Source of the DNA: JALYXV01 sp963791545
GTDB lineage: Bacteria; Actinomycetota; Acidimicrobiia; Acidimicrobiales; Palsa-688
Direction: 5' to 3'
Assembly: GCA_963791545.1 (NCBI GenBank)
Contig: CAWBSR010000018.1
Span: 1 to 64,000 of the forward strand
DNA: 64,000 nt
Each line of letters starts with the position of its first letter. The stretch's first letter is position 1. A program made the position numbers and the translations under genes. Shown piece by piece: positions 47,351 to 55,311 of this stretch. A model generated the notes under the pieces. That model searched no databases. It saw only the letters and a list, made by a program, of their open reading frames with translations, and was not told the origin of the DNA.

Positions 47351-48173
47351 GTGGCCCGTCAGCGCCTCGACTACGGCCGCCGGCACGGCCAAAACGGCGA
47401 CCTCTGGCTCCCCGACGGTCCCGTCGCGCACTCGGGCCGGGGCGTGCCGGTGGTGGTGTTGCTGCACGGCGGGTTCTGGAAAGCCGCCTACACCAAGAGC
47501 CTGATGACTGCCCTGGCGGCCGACATCGTGGGTCGGGGGTGGGCGGCGTGGAACCTCGAGTACCGGCGGGTGGGGAGTATCCCGAGCGGCGGTTGGCCGG
47601 AAACCTTTGACGACGTCGGCGCCGGGATCGACCACCTGGCGTCGGTCGCCGAGACGCACCGGCTGGACCTCAGCCGGGTGGTGACGGTGGGCCATTCGGC
47701 GGGCGGCCACCTGGCGCTGTGGGCTTCGGGGCGGCCAAAATTGCCCCGGGGCACCCGGGGCACCCGGGGCACCCGGGGCACCCGGGGCACCCGGGGCCGA
47801 GGTGGCGGTCCGGGTCAGCGCCGCAATCGGCTTGGCTCCCGTCGCCGACCTGGTGGAAGCGGCGGCGAGGGGCCTCGGCGGCGGAGCCGTCAACCGGCTG
47901 TTGGGGGGATCGCCCGATCGGCGCCCCGAGCGCTACGCGGTAACCGACCCCGCCCAGCTCCTCCCCCTCGGCGTCCCCCAGGTGCTGGTCCACGGCGACC
48001 GGGATGCCGCGGTACCGGTCGTCATCAGCCGGCGGTATGTCGAACGGGCGGTTGCCGCCGGGGATCCAGCGACGCTGGTGGAACTCCCCGGCGTCGACCA
48101 CATGGAGCTGATCGACCCAGAGTCCGCGCCTTGGCGGGCCGTGGTGGTGCATCTGCGCCGCCTGGTCGACTGA
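47351..48173 (+). pseudogene. Alpha/beta hydrolase (esterase-like), frameshifted at a 9-bp repeat
   Basis: The first frame encodes a typical N-terminus with oxyanion-hole VVVLLHGGFWKAAYTKSLMT and nucleophile elbow VVTVGHSAGGHLALWASG (Ser in GHSAG). At the 9-bp repeat (47744-47796) it slides into GTRGTRG and a nonsense tail. The missing second half is one base away in another frame: AVRVSAAIGLAPVADLVEAA, HGDRDAAVPVVISRRY (Asp) and LPGVDHMELIDPES (His), giving a full catalytic triad. Removing one C at 47744-47747 restores PGAPGA and the whole protein. So it is either a frameshift mutation, a slippage-prone gene, or an assembly error in a GC-rich repeat. Confidence 0.8.
47744..47796 (+). repeat. 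Five tandem copies of a 9-bp GC repeat inside the hydrolase gene
   Basis: CCCGGGGCA repeated five times (47745-47789) plus a partial sixth, preceded by one extra C. In the intact frame it encodes (PGA)n. Unit number changes would keep the frame, but a single C or G change does not. Confidence 0.92.
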
Positions 48174-48212
48174 CGGGCTCAACGTGACAGCCGTGGATGT
48201 CGGGGGGGGGGA

Positions 48213-49193
48213 TCACAGCCCGGGTGTCGTTCCCTTGCTCGTGCGCACGGCGGTGACCGTGAACCGTTCGACGGTGGCGATGTGGCCCCCGGTCGAGGCA
48301 GCCACGATCAGGACCTTGTCGGTGGCCCCGTGGAAATCCACCGTCGCCGTCCACGGGCCGGTTCCGGCCGGCCGGCAGCAGAAGGTACCGATCGGCGTCT
48401 GCGATGCCAGCTGCAGCACCTGAACCCCGATGTTGTCATCGACTCCGACGATGGCGCCCCCGACCGCCAGGGGCGAACTGGCGGTCGCTCCATAGCGGGG
48501 CGTCGCAAGGCTGAAGTTGGTGGTGTCGTCGGTCCCGACGACCTCCCAGGGCGCGTCGCCGGCGGTTCCGAAGCGCCGTAGGTGGACAACCGCGGCGTTG
48601 ACCGGGGCTCCGTTCGGGTTCGGGAAGCCGACCGTCACGTGAGCGCCGGACGCGTCGTTCTCGATCCCGAAAGCGGTGGTGACATCCCGGTAGCCGAGGA
48701 AGCCGGTGAAGCTGAGTGCGGTCATTCCCGGGTCGAGATGCCAGGGTTGGGCCCCGGTGGCCTGATAGCTGGCCTGCCACGCCATCGCCTCTTGGAGGTT
48801 CCGGAACGGGTACAGCGGCTGGTAACCGGAACCGGCCCCAGGAACCGTGGTGGCCGACCCCCCGGGCGCCCCGGTTCCCGTCGTCGCGCCGGTAATGGTC
48901 GGCGGGGTGGACTGGGGGGTGACGACGGTCGCGGCGTGGCTGCCCGGGGTAATCAGCACTTTCCGGGCCGGCTCACGGGAGACGGCGGGAAGGGCGATCA
49001 GGGCGGCGGCGGTGGCGGCCGCCAGGCCCAGCGCCGCGATTCCGATCCTCTTTCGAGCCCGGTGGCGGGGATCAATACGCCCGAGCCGGGCCGCGGCCGC
49101 CCGGGACTCGATCTGCGCCCAACGGTCGGGGGGCTCGGGTACCGCGGCCGCGTGTTCGGCCATGGCTTGGCGCAGCTGATCGTCGAGATTCAT
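48213..49193 (-). CDS. Membrane protein partnering an ECF sigma factor (anti-sigma-like)
   Basis: 326 residues from ATG 49193, with GGAGG upstream and overlapping the sigma stop (ATGA). The N-terminus (MNLDDQLRQAMAEHAAAVPE, PPDRWAQIESRAAAARL) is cytoplasmic and helical. One membrane helix follows (IGIAALGLAAATAAALIALP). The outer part has a Thr/Pro/Gly linker and a beta-rich domain (DTTNFSLATPRYGATASSPL, AVGGAIVGVDDNIGVQVLQ) resembling a Gmad2-like immunoglobulin fold. The gene order (sigma then membrane protein) suggests an anti-sigma role; a classic zinc anti-sigma motif is not seen. Confidence 0.62.
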   Translation of the reverse strand: MNLDDQLRQAMAEHAAAVPEPPDRWAQIESRAAAARLGRIDPRHRARKRIGIAALGLAAATAAALIALPAVSREPARKVLITPGSHAATVVTPQSTPPTITGATTGTGAPGGSATTVPGAGSGYQPLYPFRNLQEAMAWQASYQATGAQPWHLDPGMTALSFTGFLGYRDVTTAFGIENDASGAHVTVGFPNPNGAPVNAAVVHLRRFGTAGDAPWEVVGTDDTTNFSLATPRYGATASSPLAVGGAIVGVDDNIGVQVLQLASQTPIGTFCCRPAGTGPWTATVDFHGATDKVLIVAASTGGHIATVERFTVTAVRTSKGTTPGL

Positions 49194-49819
49194 CGTGCCT
49201 CCAGCCGAGCGGCCAAGGCGGCCAGGCCGCGATGGGCATGGGTCTTCACGGAACCAACCGAGATGCCGATGGTGGCCGCGATCTCCGCCTCCGACAGGTC
49301 GAGGTAGTAGCGCAGCACCAGGCATTCTCGCTGGCGCTCAGGTAGCGACCGCAGCGCCGCCATGACCCGTCTGCGGTCGTCGGCCGCCTCCAGGGCCGCC
49401 TCCGGCGACGGGGAGCGGGCGGCCGCGGCCGCGGCGGCCGCCGCCCCACCCGCACTGGCGGCGACGGCCCCACTGGCCTGACCGGCGCCGCCCTGCCCGC
49501 CTCCGGCGCCCGCCGCGCCCCCGGGGCCGAAGTGGTAGCGCCCGACGACCTTGCGGTGGCGCAGGCGGGAGCGGGCCCCGTTGAGGACGGCGCTGCGGAG
49601 ATAGGCCAGCCGCTTGGTCGGATCCCGCAGCTGATCCCAGGACAGGTGGGCCTGGACGAAGGCGTCCTGCACGATCTCCTCCGCCTCGTGAGGGTCGTGG
49701 AGCAGCAGCGATGCCAGCCGCACCAGCGACCAGCGGTGCTCCTGGTAGAGCTCCCGGAGACCACCGCGGTCCCAGTCCTGGGAAGGCGGCGCCGGCGTCG
49801 TCACGATGGACATCATCAC
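49190..49819 (-). CDS. ECF sigma factor with an Ala/Gly-rich linker
   Basis: 209 residues. Region 2: LYQEHRWSLVRLASLLLHDP, EAEEIVQDAFVQAHLSWDQL, KRLAYLRSAVLNGARSRLRH. Region 4: RSLPERQRECLVLRYYLDLS, EAEIAATIGISVGSVKTHAH. The two are separated by an unusually long linker of about 40 residues of mostly Ala and Gly (GAGGGQGGAGQASGAVAASA, then GGAAAAAAAAARSPS). The start ATG is 49819 (two more ATGs follow). It is coupled to the membrane protein just downstream, probably its regulator. Confidence 0.88.
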   Translation of the reverse strand: MMMSIVTTPAPPSQDWDRGGLRELYQEHRWSLVRLASLLLHDPHEAEEIVQDAFVQAHLSWDQLRDPTKRLAYLRSAVLNGARSRLRHRKVVGRYHFGPGGAAGAGGGQGGAGQASGAVAASAGGAAAAAAAAARSPSPEAALEAADDRRRVMAALRSLPERQRECLVLRYYLDLSEAEIAATIGISVGSVKTHAHRGLAALAARLEAR

Positions 49820-49909
49820 CGGGACAGACGCCCGAGGGGGGGACTCGGTTGACAGCCGACCCGGGGACGACTGGAGGCGGCGCCGCGTAGCCCCCTGTCC
49901 CCACGGAGG

Positions 49910-51259
49910 CTACCCGGCGGGCCGCCCCGGGTTGCCGGGCGAACCCGTGGCCCGGCGGACCAGTTCGGCCGCCACCTGCGGTGCCCCGGCCAGGTGGAGG
50001 TGCAGGTACGAGGCCAGGAGGGTCGGCGACGCCCATCCCGCCCGAGTCTCCTCGGTACTCGTCGTGCCCGTCATCGACAAGGCGTCGCCCGCGGGGGACA
50101 CCCGGGAGTAGTGGAATTCGTGACCCCTCAAAACGGTTCCGGCGGGCCCGAGCGGGGTGTCGGCACAGAAGGTGGCGGTGCGGTAGCCCAGGCAGAGCCG
50201 GTCTGTCATGGCCCCCCGAGTGCCGATGACGCCACAGAGCCGGTGCCCGTCCAGTTCCTCCCCGAGCCAGAGCAACCCGCCGCACTCGGCCCAGGTGACC
50301 AGGCCCGCCCCGACCCGACGCCGGGTCTCCTCCAGCAGGGGCCGGTTGCCGGCCAGCGCCTCGGCGTACACCTCGGGGAAACCGCCCCCCACGACCAGAC
50401 CCCCGATCGCCTCGGGCAGCGCCGGGTCACGGAGCGGATCGAAGGGGACCAACTCGGCGCCCGCGGCGGCCAATAGCTCCAGGTTGTCGACGTAGCCGAA
50501 CGAGAATGCGGGACCCGAGGCCACCGCGATCCGGCAGCGGCCCGGCCCCGCCGCCAACCCTCCACCGGGCGGTGCCCCGGCCCGCACCGGGGGCGCACCC
50601 CGCGCCAGCCGCATGACCGCCTCGAGATCGATAGCCGCCCCCACGGCTCCCGCCAGCCGGGCCAACGATGCCGTGACCTCCGACCGACGTTCGACCACCG
50701 GGACCAACCCGAGGTGCCGGTCCCGCCAGGTGAAGCGGTCGTCGCGCCGGAGGGCGCCCAGCACCGGGATGTTCAGCGGGGCCAGGGCCTGGCGCAGCAA
50801 CGACTCGTGGTGCTCGCTTCCCACCCGGTTGAGCACCACCCCGGCCACGGTGACAGCAGGGTCGAAACACGCGAACCCCTGCACCAGCGCCGCCACCGAC
50901 GAACTCATCGCCGAGGCGTCGACGACCAGCACCACCGGCGCTTCGATAAGGGCGGCGACGTGGGCGGTACTGGCGAACGACGTCGCCCCGGCGCCGTCGA
51001 ACAGCCCCATGACCCCCTCCACGATGAGCACGTCGGCGCCCGCCGCGGCCCGCGCCGCCAGGGCCGGAATCACCGACGATCCACACATCCACGGGTCCAG
51101 ATTGCGACCGGGCCGCCCCGTGGCCAGGGCGTGGTAACCGGGGTCGATGAAGTCGGGCCCCACCTTGGCCGCGGCCACCAGCGCCCCTCGCCCCCGCAGG
51201 GCCGCCATGAGCCCGGTGGCTATCGTGGTCTTGCCGACGCCCGAGGAGACGCCCGCCAC
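49910..51259 (-). CDS. cbiA: Cobyrinate a,c-diamide synthase
   Basis: 449 residues. CbiA/CobB amidates the a and c side chains using glutamine and ATP. The ATP-binding half starts GVSSGVGKTTIATGLMAALR, with VEGVMGLFDGAG and VAGVVLNRVGSEHH. The C-terminal glutamine amidotransferase half has GLVVGGGFPEVYAEALAGN, VTWAECGGLLWLGEEL (catalytic Cys in AECGG) and LRGHEFHYSRV (His). The GTG at 51259 falls right before GVSS; a CTG at 51301, overlapping the cobO stop (CTGA) in the same frame, would add a more typical LVVAGVSS N-terminus and may be the true start. It follows cobO on the minus strand. Confidence 0.92.
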   Translation of the reverse strand: MAGVSSGVGKTTIATGLMAALRGRGALVAAAKVGPDFIDPGYHALATGRPGRNLDPWMCGSSVIPALAARAAAGADVLIVEGVMGLFDGAGATSFASTAHVAALIEAPVVLVVDASAMSSSVAALVQGFACFDPAVTVAGVVLNRVGSEHHESLLRQALAPLNIPVLGALRRDDRFTWRDRHLGLVPVVERRSEVTASLARLAGAVGAAIDLEAVMRLARGAPPVRAGAPPGGGLAAGPGRCRIAVASGPAFSFGYVDNLELLAAAGAELVPFDPLRDPALPEAIGGLVVGGGFPEVYAEALAGNRPLLEETRRRVGAGLVTWAECGGLLWLGEELDGHRLCGVIGTRGAMTDRLCLGYRTATFCADTPLGPAGTVLRGHEFHYSRVSPAGDALSMTGTTSTEETRAGWASPTLLASYLHLHLAGAPQVAAELVRRATGSPGNPGRPAG

Positions 51260-51297
51260 GACCAGTCGCGGCCCCAGCCCGTCCCCCGGAGCCGGAG

Positions 51298-51822
51298 TCA
51301 GTACTCGATCCCCTTCTTGGCGCCGATGCCCCGGTCATAGGCGTGTTTGACCTTGCGCATCTCGGTGACGGTGTCGGCCACCTCGATCAGTTCCGGCGCC
51401 GCGTCCCGGCCCGTGATGACCACGTTGGTCTTCGGGGCCCGGGCCTGCACCCCGGCGACGACATCGCCGGCATCGACCCACCCGTACTTCACGGCGTAGG
51501 TCAGTTCGTCCAGGATGAGCAGGTCGTAGTCACCGGAGGCCAGCTTCTGGCGGGCCACCTCCCAGGCGTGGCGGCCCTTGGCCGCCGTCTCGTCGAGGTC
51601 GGTGGATTCCCACGTGAAGCCGTCACCGAGAGTGTGCCACTCGATTCCCAGGTGGTCGGCCAGCTTGCGCTCCCCGGTTTTCCACTTGCCGCTCTTCACG
51701 AACTGAACCACTCCCACCGTCCATCCCCGGGCCCACCCGCGGCCCATGACGCCGAAGGCCGCCGACGACTTGCCCTTGCCGTGGCCGGTGTTGACGAGGA
51801 CGACGGAATCGGCGCGGACCAT
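51298..51822 (-). CDS. cobO: Cob(I)yrinic acid a,c-diamide adenosyltransferase
   Basis: 174 residues, BtuR/CobO/CobA type. P-loop VLVNTGHGKGKSSAAFGVMG, then GRGWARGWTVGVVQFVKSGK, DYDLLILDELTYAVKYGWVD and NVVITGRDAAPELIEVAD. It transfers adenosyl from ATP to Co(I). The start is ATG 51822. It lies just upstream of cbiA on the same strand, making a two-gene cobyrinate-processing unit between the two riboswitch-led operons. No riboswitch is seen before it. Confidence 0.93.
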   Translation of the reverse strand: MVRADSVVLVNTGHGKGKSSAAFGVMGRGWARGWTVGVVQFVKSGKWKTGERKLADHLGIEWHTLGDGFTWESTDLDETAAKGRHAWEVARQKLASGDYDLLILDELTYAVKYGWVDAGDVVAGVQARAPKTNVVITGRDAAPELIEVADTVTEMRKVKHAYDRGIGAKKGIEY

Positions 51823-51881
51823 GGCCGCGGGACTCTACCGGCCGGGCCCGCGGCGGTCAGCCGCGACCGGCCGCGGCCCGC

Positions 51882-52259
51882 CTAGATGCGCCGAGATCCG
51901 GGGCAGGGGCGCGCCCGCTGCTGGGCCGGTGTCGGCGGATGCGGTGCTCCCGCACCCGGGGACCTCGGAGCCCAGCGGGCCTGCTGGCAGTCCCGGGTCC
52001 GGCTCCGCCCCAGGGACTGAACCGGGCCCCGGCTCTGGCGCCGGGAGGCCACCGAGGCGGCCCAGGCGGAGATCACGATCCCGACCCCGAGGACGAGCCC
52101 CCCGAAGTAGGCACTGGTGAGGGCGACGACGAGGGCCGAGGCGGCGATCACCGCTACCAAGCCGAGGCCGATCAGGCCCGCGAGCCTCGCCGTCGAGGCC
52201 AGACTCCGCCGGCGGCGCCGGGTTCTCACAATCCGGGAGCTGTGCCGCGATCTGGGCAT
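51882..52259 (-). CDS. Small two-helix membrane protein with disordered tail, unknown
   Basis: 125 residues from ATG 52259, with a very strong ribosome site (GAGGAGGAGAT). Basic N-terminus (MPRSRHSSRIVRTRRRRRSL), two membrane helices (LAGLIGLGLVAVIAASALVV, AYFGGLVLGVGIVISAWAAS), then a basic and Pro-rich disordered tail. No family recognised. It is upstream of cobO on the same strand with 59 bp between, and divergent from the second riboswitch-led operon. A cobalamin-related role is conceivable but unsupported. Confidence 0.6.
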   Translation of the reverse strand: MPRSRHSSRIVRTRRRRRSLASTARLAGLIGLGLVAVIAASALVVALTSAYFGGLVLGVGIVISAWAASVASRRQSRGPVQSLGRSRTRDCQQARWAPRSPGAGAPHPPTPAQQRARPCPGSRRI

Positions 52260-52384
52260 ATCTCCTCCTCGTCCCTTGTAGGCCCACTCATCTTCGGCAA
52301 GTGCGGGACTCGAGTTCAGTTAAGACATGGTCGCACGGGAGAGTTCCTTCCGAAAGTCCATCTATCGGAAACGGATAACGTGAC

Positions 52385-52525
52385 CCCTAGCAGCGCAGGG
52401 AACCCGGTGTAAGTCCGGGGCTGTCCCGCAACTGTCACCGGGGAGCAAACCTCCAACAGCCACGGCCCCTCGGGGCGGGAAGGCGGGGGCGAGTGGATCC
52501 GGGAGCCAGGAGACCTGCCTGCCCG
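52385..52525 (+). promoter_or_regulatory. Cobalamin riboswitch upstream of cbiZ-cobU-cobS-cbiB-cobC-cobQ-cobN
   Basis: The core is a textbook AdoCbl aptamer: GCAGGGAACCCGGTGTAAGT, CCGGGGCTGTCCCGCAACTGT, then near the 3' end GAGCCAGGAGACCTGCC (B12 box). The ribosome site (CGGAGGA) follows at about 52534 and cbiZ starts at 52554, so ligand binding likely blocks translation or transcription of the whole block. Bases 52260-52384 hold the divergent promoters. Confidence 0.95.
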
Positions 52526-52553
52526 GGACCACTCGGAGGATCGCGCGGACGCC

Positions 52554-53192
52554 ATGAGCAATTCGATGATTACCAGCCAGCTTCGCCCTCGACGGGAGGC
52601 GGGGCGGGAGTTGATGACCCTTGTCTGGCGGTTCCCGGCGCCGCTGCGGGCCATCGCCTCGGCCCCCCATGGGGGCGGCCTCGGAGTGCGCCGCTGGGTG
52701 GTGAATGCCCAGGTGCCAATGTCCCACGGCCGCCGCGACCCGGACCACCACCTCCGCCAGCTGGCCGTCTCGCTGGGGCTGCCGGGACGCGGGGTGGGCA
52801 TGCTGACGGCGGCCGATGTCCGCCGCCAGGTGGAGACGGCCGACAACGGTGTTGAGGTGTGCGCGACGGTGGGCCTCGGTCACCCCATCCTGGCCGCCGC
52901 CCCCGACCAGGCAGGGCCGATCAGCCTGGTCGGCACCATCAACCTGATCGCGGTATTTCCCGAGCGGCTGGCCGACGCCGCCCTGGTCAACGCGGTGGCG
53001 ACGGTGAGCGAAGCCAAGGCCCAGGCCTTATGGGACCTCGGCCACCGGGCCACAGGGACGGCCACCGACGCGGTGTGCATCCTCTGCCCCGATGAGGGCC
53101 GGGCCCACGCCTTCGGCGGACCGCGCTCGGTGTGGGGCGCCCGCCTGGCCCGGGCCGTGCACCGGGCGGTCATCGATGGTGGGAAAAATTGA
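52554..53192 (+). CDS. cbiZ: Adenosylcobinamide amidohydrolase
   Basis: 212 residues of the CbiZ family. It cleaves the aminopropanol side chain from adenosylcobinamide so that it can re-enter the pathway as cobyric acid, a salvage reaction. Features: VWRFPAPLRAIASAPHGGGL, GVRRWVVNAQVPMSHGRRDP, GMLTAADVRRQVETADNGVE, VCATVGLGHPI, and TGTATDAVCILCPDEGRAHA. The start is ATG 52554. It is the first gene after the second cobalamin riboswitch, and its stop overlaps the TTG start of cobU (TTGA), so salvage and nucleotide-loop genes are translated together. Confidence 0.88.
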   Translation: MSNSMITSQLRPRREAGRELMTLVWRFPAPLRAIASAPHGGGLGVRRWVVNAQVPMSHGRRDPDHHLRQLAVSLGLPGRGVGMLTAADVRRQVETADNGVEVCATVGLGHPILAAAPDQAGPISLVGTINLIAVFPERLADAALVNAVATVSEAKAQALWDLGHRATGTATDAVCILCPDEGRAHAFGGPRSVWGARLARAVHRAVIDGGKN

Positions 53193-53689
53193 TCTCACTG
53201 GTCCTGGGCGGGGCTCGCAGTGGCAAGTCGGTCATTGCCGAGGGCATCACCGCTCGGCTCCCCGAGCCGGTCACCTATCTGGCGACCGGAGTGCCCGAGG
53301 ATGCCGACATGGCGGCCCGGGTGGCGGCCCATCGAGCCCGGCGCCCTCCGCATTGGCAGACCGCCGAGGTTGGGAGTCAGTTGTGCGCCGCCCTGGAACG
53401 TCTGGAGGGCACGGTGCTCGTCGACGCCCTGGGCACCTGGGTGGCGGCCCATGCCGCCTTCGACGTGGACAGCGCCCGCCTGTGCCGCATCCTGGCGGTG
53501 CGGCGAGGTGACACCGTCGTCGTCTCCGAGGAGGTCGGCCTCGGCGTGCACCCCTCGAGTGAGGCCGGGCGTCGCTTCCGCGACGCGCTGGGCCAGGTGA
53601 ACCAGGCCGTGGCCGCGATTGCCGACGAGGTGCTGCTGGTGGTCGCGGGCCGGGTCCTGAAACTCGAGGAACTGAGCCTTCCCTCGTGA
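53189..53689 (+). CDS. cobU: Adenosylcobinamide kinase / guanylyltransferase
   Basis: About 166 residues. P-loop ISLVLGGARSGKSVIAEGIT, then VTYLATGVPEDADMAARVAA, HRARRPPHWQTAEV (the guanylylated His region), LVDALGTWVAAHAAF, VVSEEVGLGVHPSSEAGRRF, RDALGQVNQAVAAIADEVLL and VVAG. Bifunctional CobU/CobP phosphorylates adenosylcobinamide and attaches GMP. The TTG start at 53189 overlaps the cbiZ stop and lies just after GGGAAAAA. Its stop overlaps the GTG of cobS. Confidence 0.92.
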   Translation: MISLVLGGARSGKSVIAEGITARLPEPVTYLATGVPEDADMAARVAAHRARRPPHWQTAEVGSQLCAALERLEGTVLVDALGTWVAAHAAFDVDSARLCRILAVRRGDTVVVSEEVGLGVHPSSEAGRRFRDALGQVNQAVAAIADEVLLVVAGRVLKLEELSLPS

Positions 53690-54417
53690 ACCCGGAGCCC
53701 GGCGGCCTTCGGGGAGCGGTGAGCTTCCTGACCCCCCTCGGTGGGGCGGCCGGCCCGACGCCGGCGGCGGTGCCGTGGTTTCCCCTGGTGGGAGCGGCCA
53801 TCGGGTTGGCGCTGGGGGGGATCTGGTGGGCGCTGGCGCAGGCGTGGCCGGCCCTCGTCGTGGCTGCCGTCGTCGTGGCCGCCGACCTCGGCCTGACCGG
53901 CATGCTGCATTTCGACGGGTTGCTCGACACCGCCGACGGCGTGCTGGCCCACCTGGACCGGGACCGGCGCCTGGTGGTCATGGCAGGCCCCGAGGTAGGG
54001 GCGTTCGCGGTCGCCACCGGGGCTTCGGTGCTACTGCTCCGCTTCGCCGCCTGGGCCTCGCTGCGACCGGCGCCATTGCTCCTGGCGGCCCTGTGGTGCG
54101 CCTCTCGGGCCCTGATGGCGGTGACGATGCGGGTCGTCCCCTATGCCCGGGCCGGCCAGGGAGGGGGCCTGGCCACGCCCTTCCTGCAACGGGTGGGCAC
54201 CGTGGCCCTCGCCGCGGAGCTCGTGGGGGCCCTGGCCCTGGCGGCGCTATGGAGGCCTGTCGCGGGGCCCATATCGGTCGCGGCCGGTCTTGCCGCCGGC
54301 TGTGGCGTGGTGGTCTTGGCCCGCCGCCAACTGGGCGGCTTCACGGGCGACGTCCTCGGCGCGGCCGGCGTGGCGGCGGAAACAGTCGGCCTCCTCGTGG
54401 CCTGCGCCCGATGGTGA
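53686..54417 (+). CDS. cobS: Adenosylcobinamide-GDP ribazoletransferase (cobalamin synthase)
   Basis: 243 residues, a polytopic membrane protein with about six helices. The active-site signature is LTGMLHFDGLLDTADGV (HFDGLxDTxD), and VPYARAGQGGGLATPFLQRV follows the usual pattern. It joins alpha-ribazole to adenosylcobinamide-GDP to complete the lower axial ligand. The GTG start at 53686 overlaps the cobU stop (GTGA). No cobT gene to activate the base is seen nearby. Confidence 0.9.
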   Translation: MNPEPGGLRGAVSFLTPLGGAAGPTPAAVPWFPLVGAAIGLALGGIWWALAQAWPALVVAAVVVAADLGLTGMLHFDGLLDTADGVLAHLDRDRRLVVMAGPEVGAFAVATGASVLLLRFAAWASLRPAPLLLAALWCASRALMAVTMRVVPYARAGQGGGLATPFLQRVGTVALAAELVGALALAALWRPVAGPISVAAGLAAGCGVVVLARRQLGGFTGDVLGAAGVAAETVGLLVACARW

Positions 54418-55311
54418 GCCGGGCCCTGCCCGCCGCGGTCGGCCTCGTGGCCGACCGGGCGTTCGGCGAGCCTCCGGTTTCGCCTCACCCGGTGGCCGCC
54501 TTCGGGCAGCTCATGCGGGCCGTCGAGCGCCGGGCCTTTGCCGACCGGCGCAGCTGCGGTCTGGTCCACGCCACCGCCGGGGTGGCGACCGGGGCGGTGG
54601 CCGGCGCCGCCATCGGATCGACGGCCGTGGCCACTTACCTGGCGGTGGCCGGCCGGGCCCTGGGCGAGTCGGCGGCGCGGGTGGAACGGGCCTTGCAGGC
54701 CGGCGACCTGGAGGGGGCCCGCCGGCTCCTCCCGGCCCTGGTGGGACGGGATCCGACCGGGCTGGACGAGAAGGAAGTCGCCCGGGCCGTCGTGGAGTCG
54801 GTGGCCGAGAACACCGTCGACGCAGTCGTGGCGCCCGCCCTCTGGGGCGCCCTGGCGGGAGCCCCCGGCGCCTTGGGCTACCGGGCTGTCAACACCCTCG
54901 ATTCCATGGTCGGCCACCGCTCGCCGCGCTATCTGCGGTACGGCTGGGCCAGTGCCCGACTGGACGACCTGGCCGGTTGGGTCCCGGCCCGGGCCACCGC
55001 GACGTTGGTGGCAGCCGTCCGGCCGGGCGCGGCCGCCGAGGTGTGGCGCGCCGTCCGTCGCGACGCCCCTGGCCATCCCTCTCCCAACGCCGGCGTGGCT
55101 GAGTCGGCGTTCGCGGCCGCCCTCGGGCTGCGCCTGGGCGGCCCCAACCGCTACGGCAGCCCACCGCGCGATCGAGCTGCGCCCCACCCTCGGCAGCGGA
55201 CGCCCGCCCGAGCCCAGCGACATCGGGCCCGCCATCGAGCTGTCCCGGGACGTCAGCCTGCTCCTGGCTGCCATCCTGGCCCTGTTGGGCCTGGTCGGGC
55301 GGCGGCGGTGA
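54411..55311 (+). pseudogene. cbiB: Adenosylcobinamide-phosphate synthase (CbiB/CobD), frameshifted near its 3' end
   Basis: From ATG 54411 the frame gives a normal CbiB: ALPAAVGLVADRAFGEPPVS, VVESVAENTVDAVVAPALWG, YRAVNTLDSMVGHRSPRYLR, DAPGHPSPNAGVAESAFAAA, LGGPNRYG. The expected ending IELRPTLGSGRPPEPSDIGP, AIELSRDVSLLLAA is present but one base out of frame; the shift lies at about 55155-55163, where deleting one C of CCC restores it. As written, the first frame has no stop and continues in frame into the next gene (cobC), predicting a CbiB-CobC fusion. The restored frame ends at 55311 with the usual GTGA overlap to cobC, arguing the ancestral gene was intact. Confidence 0.8.

Noticed and set aside
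47744..47796. 9-bp GC repeat as a mobile-element or CRISPR signature
   Set aside because: It is uninterrupted, has no spacers, and lies inside a gene coding PGA repeats.
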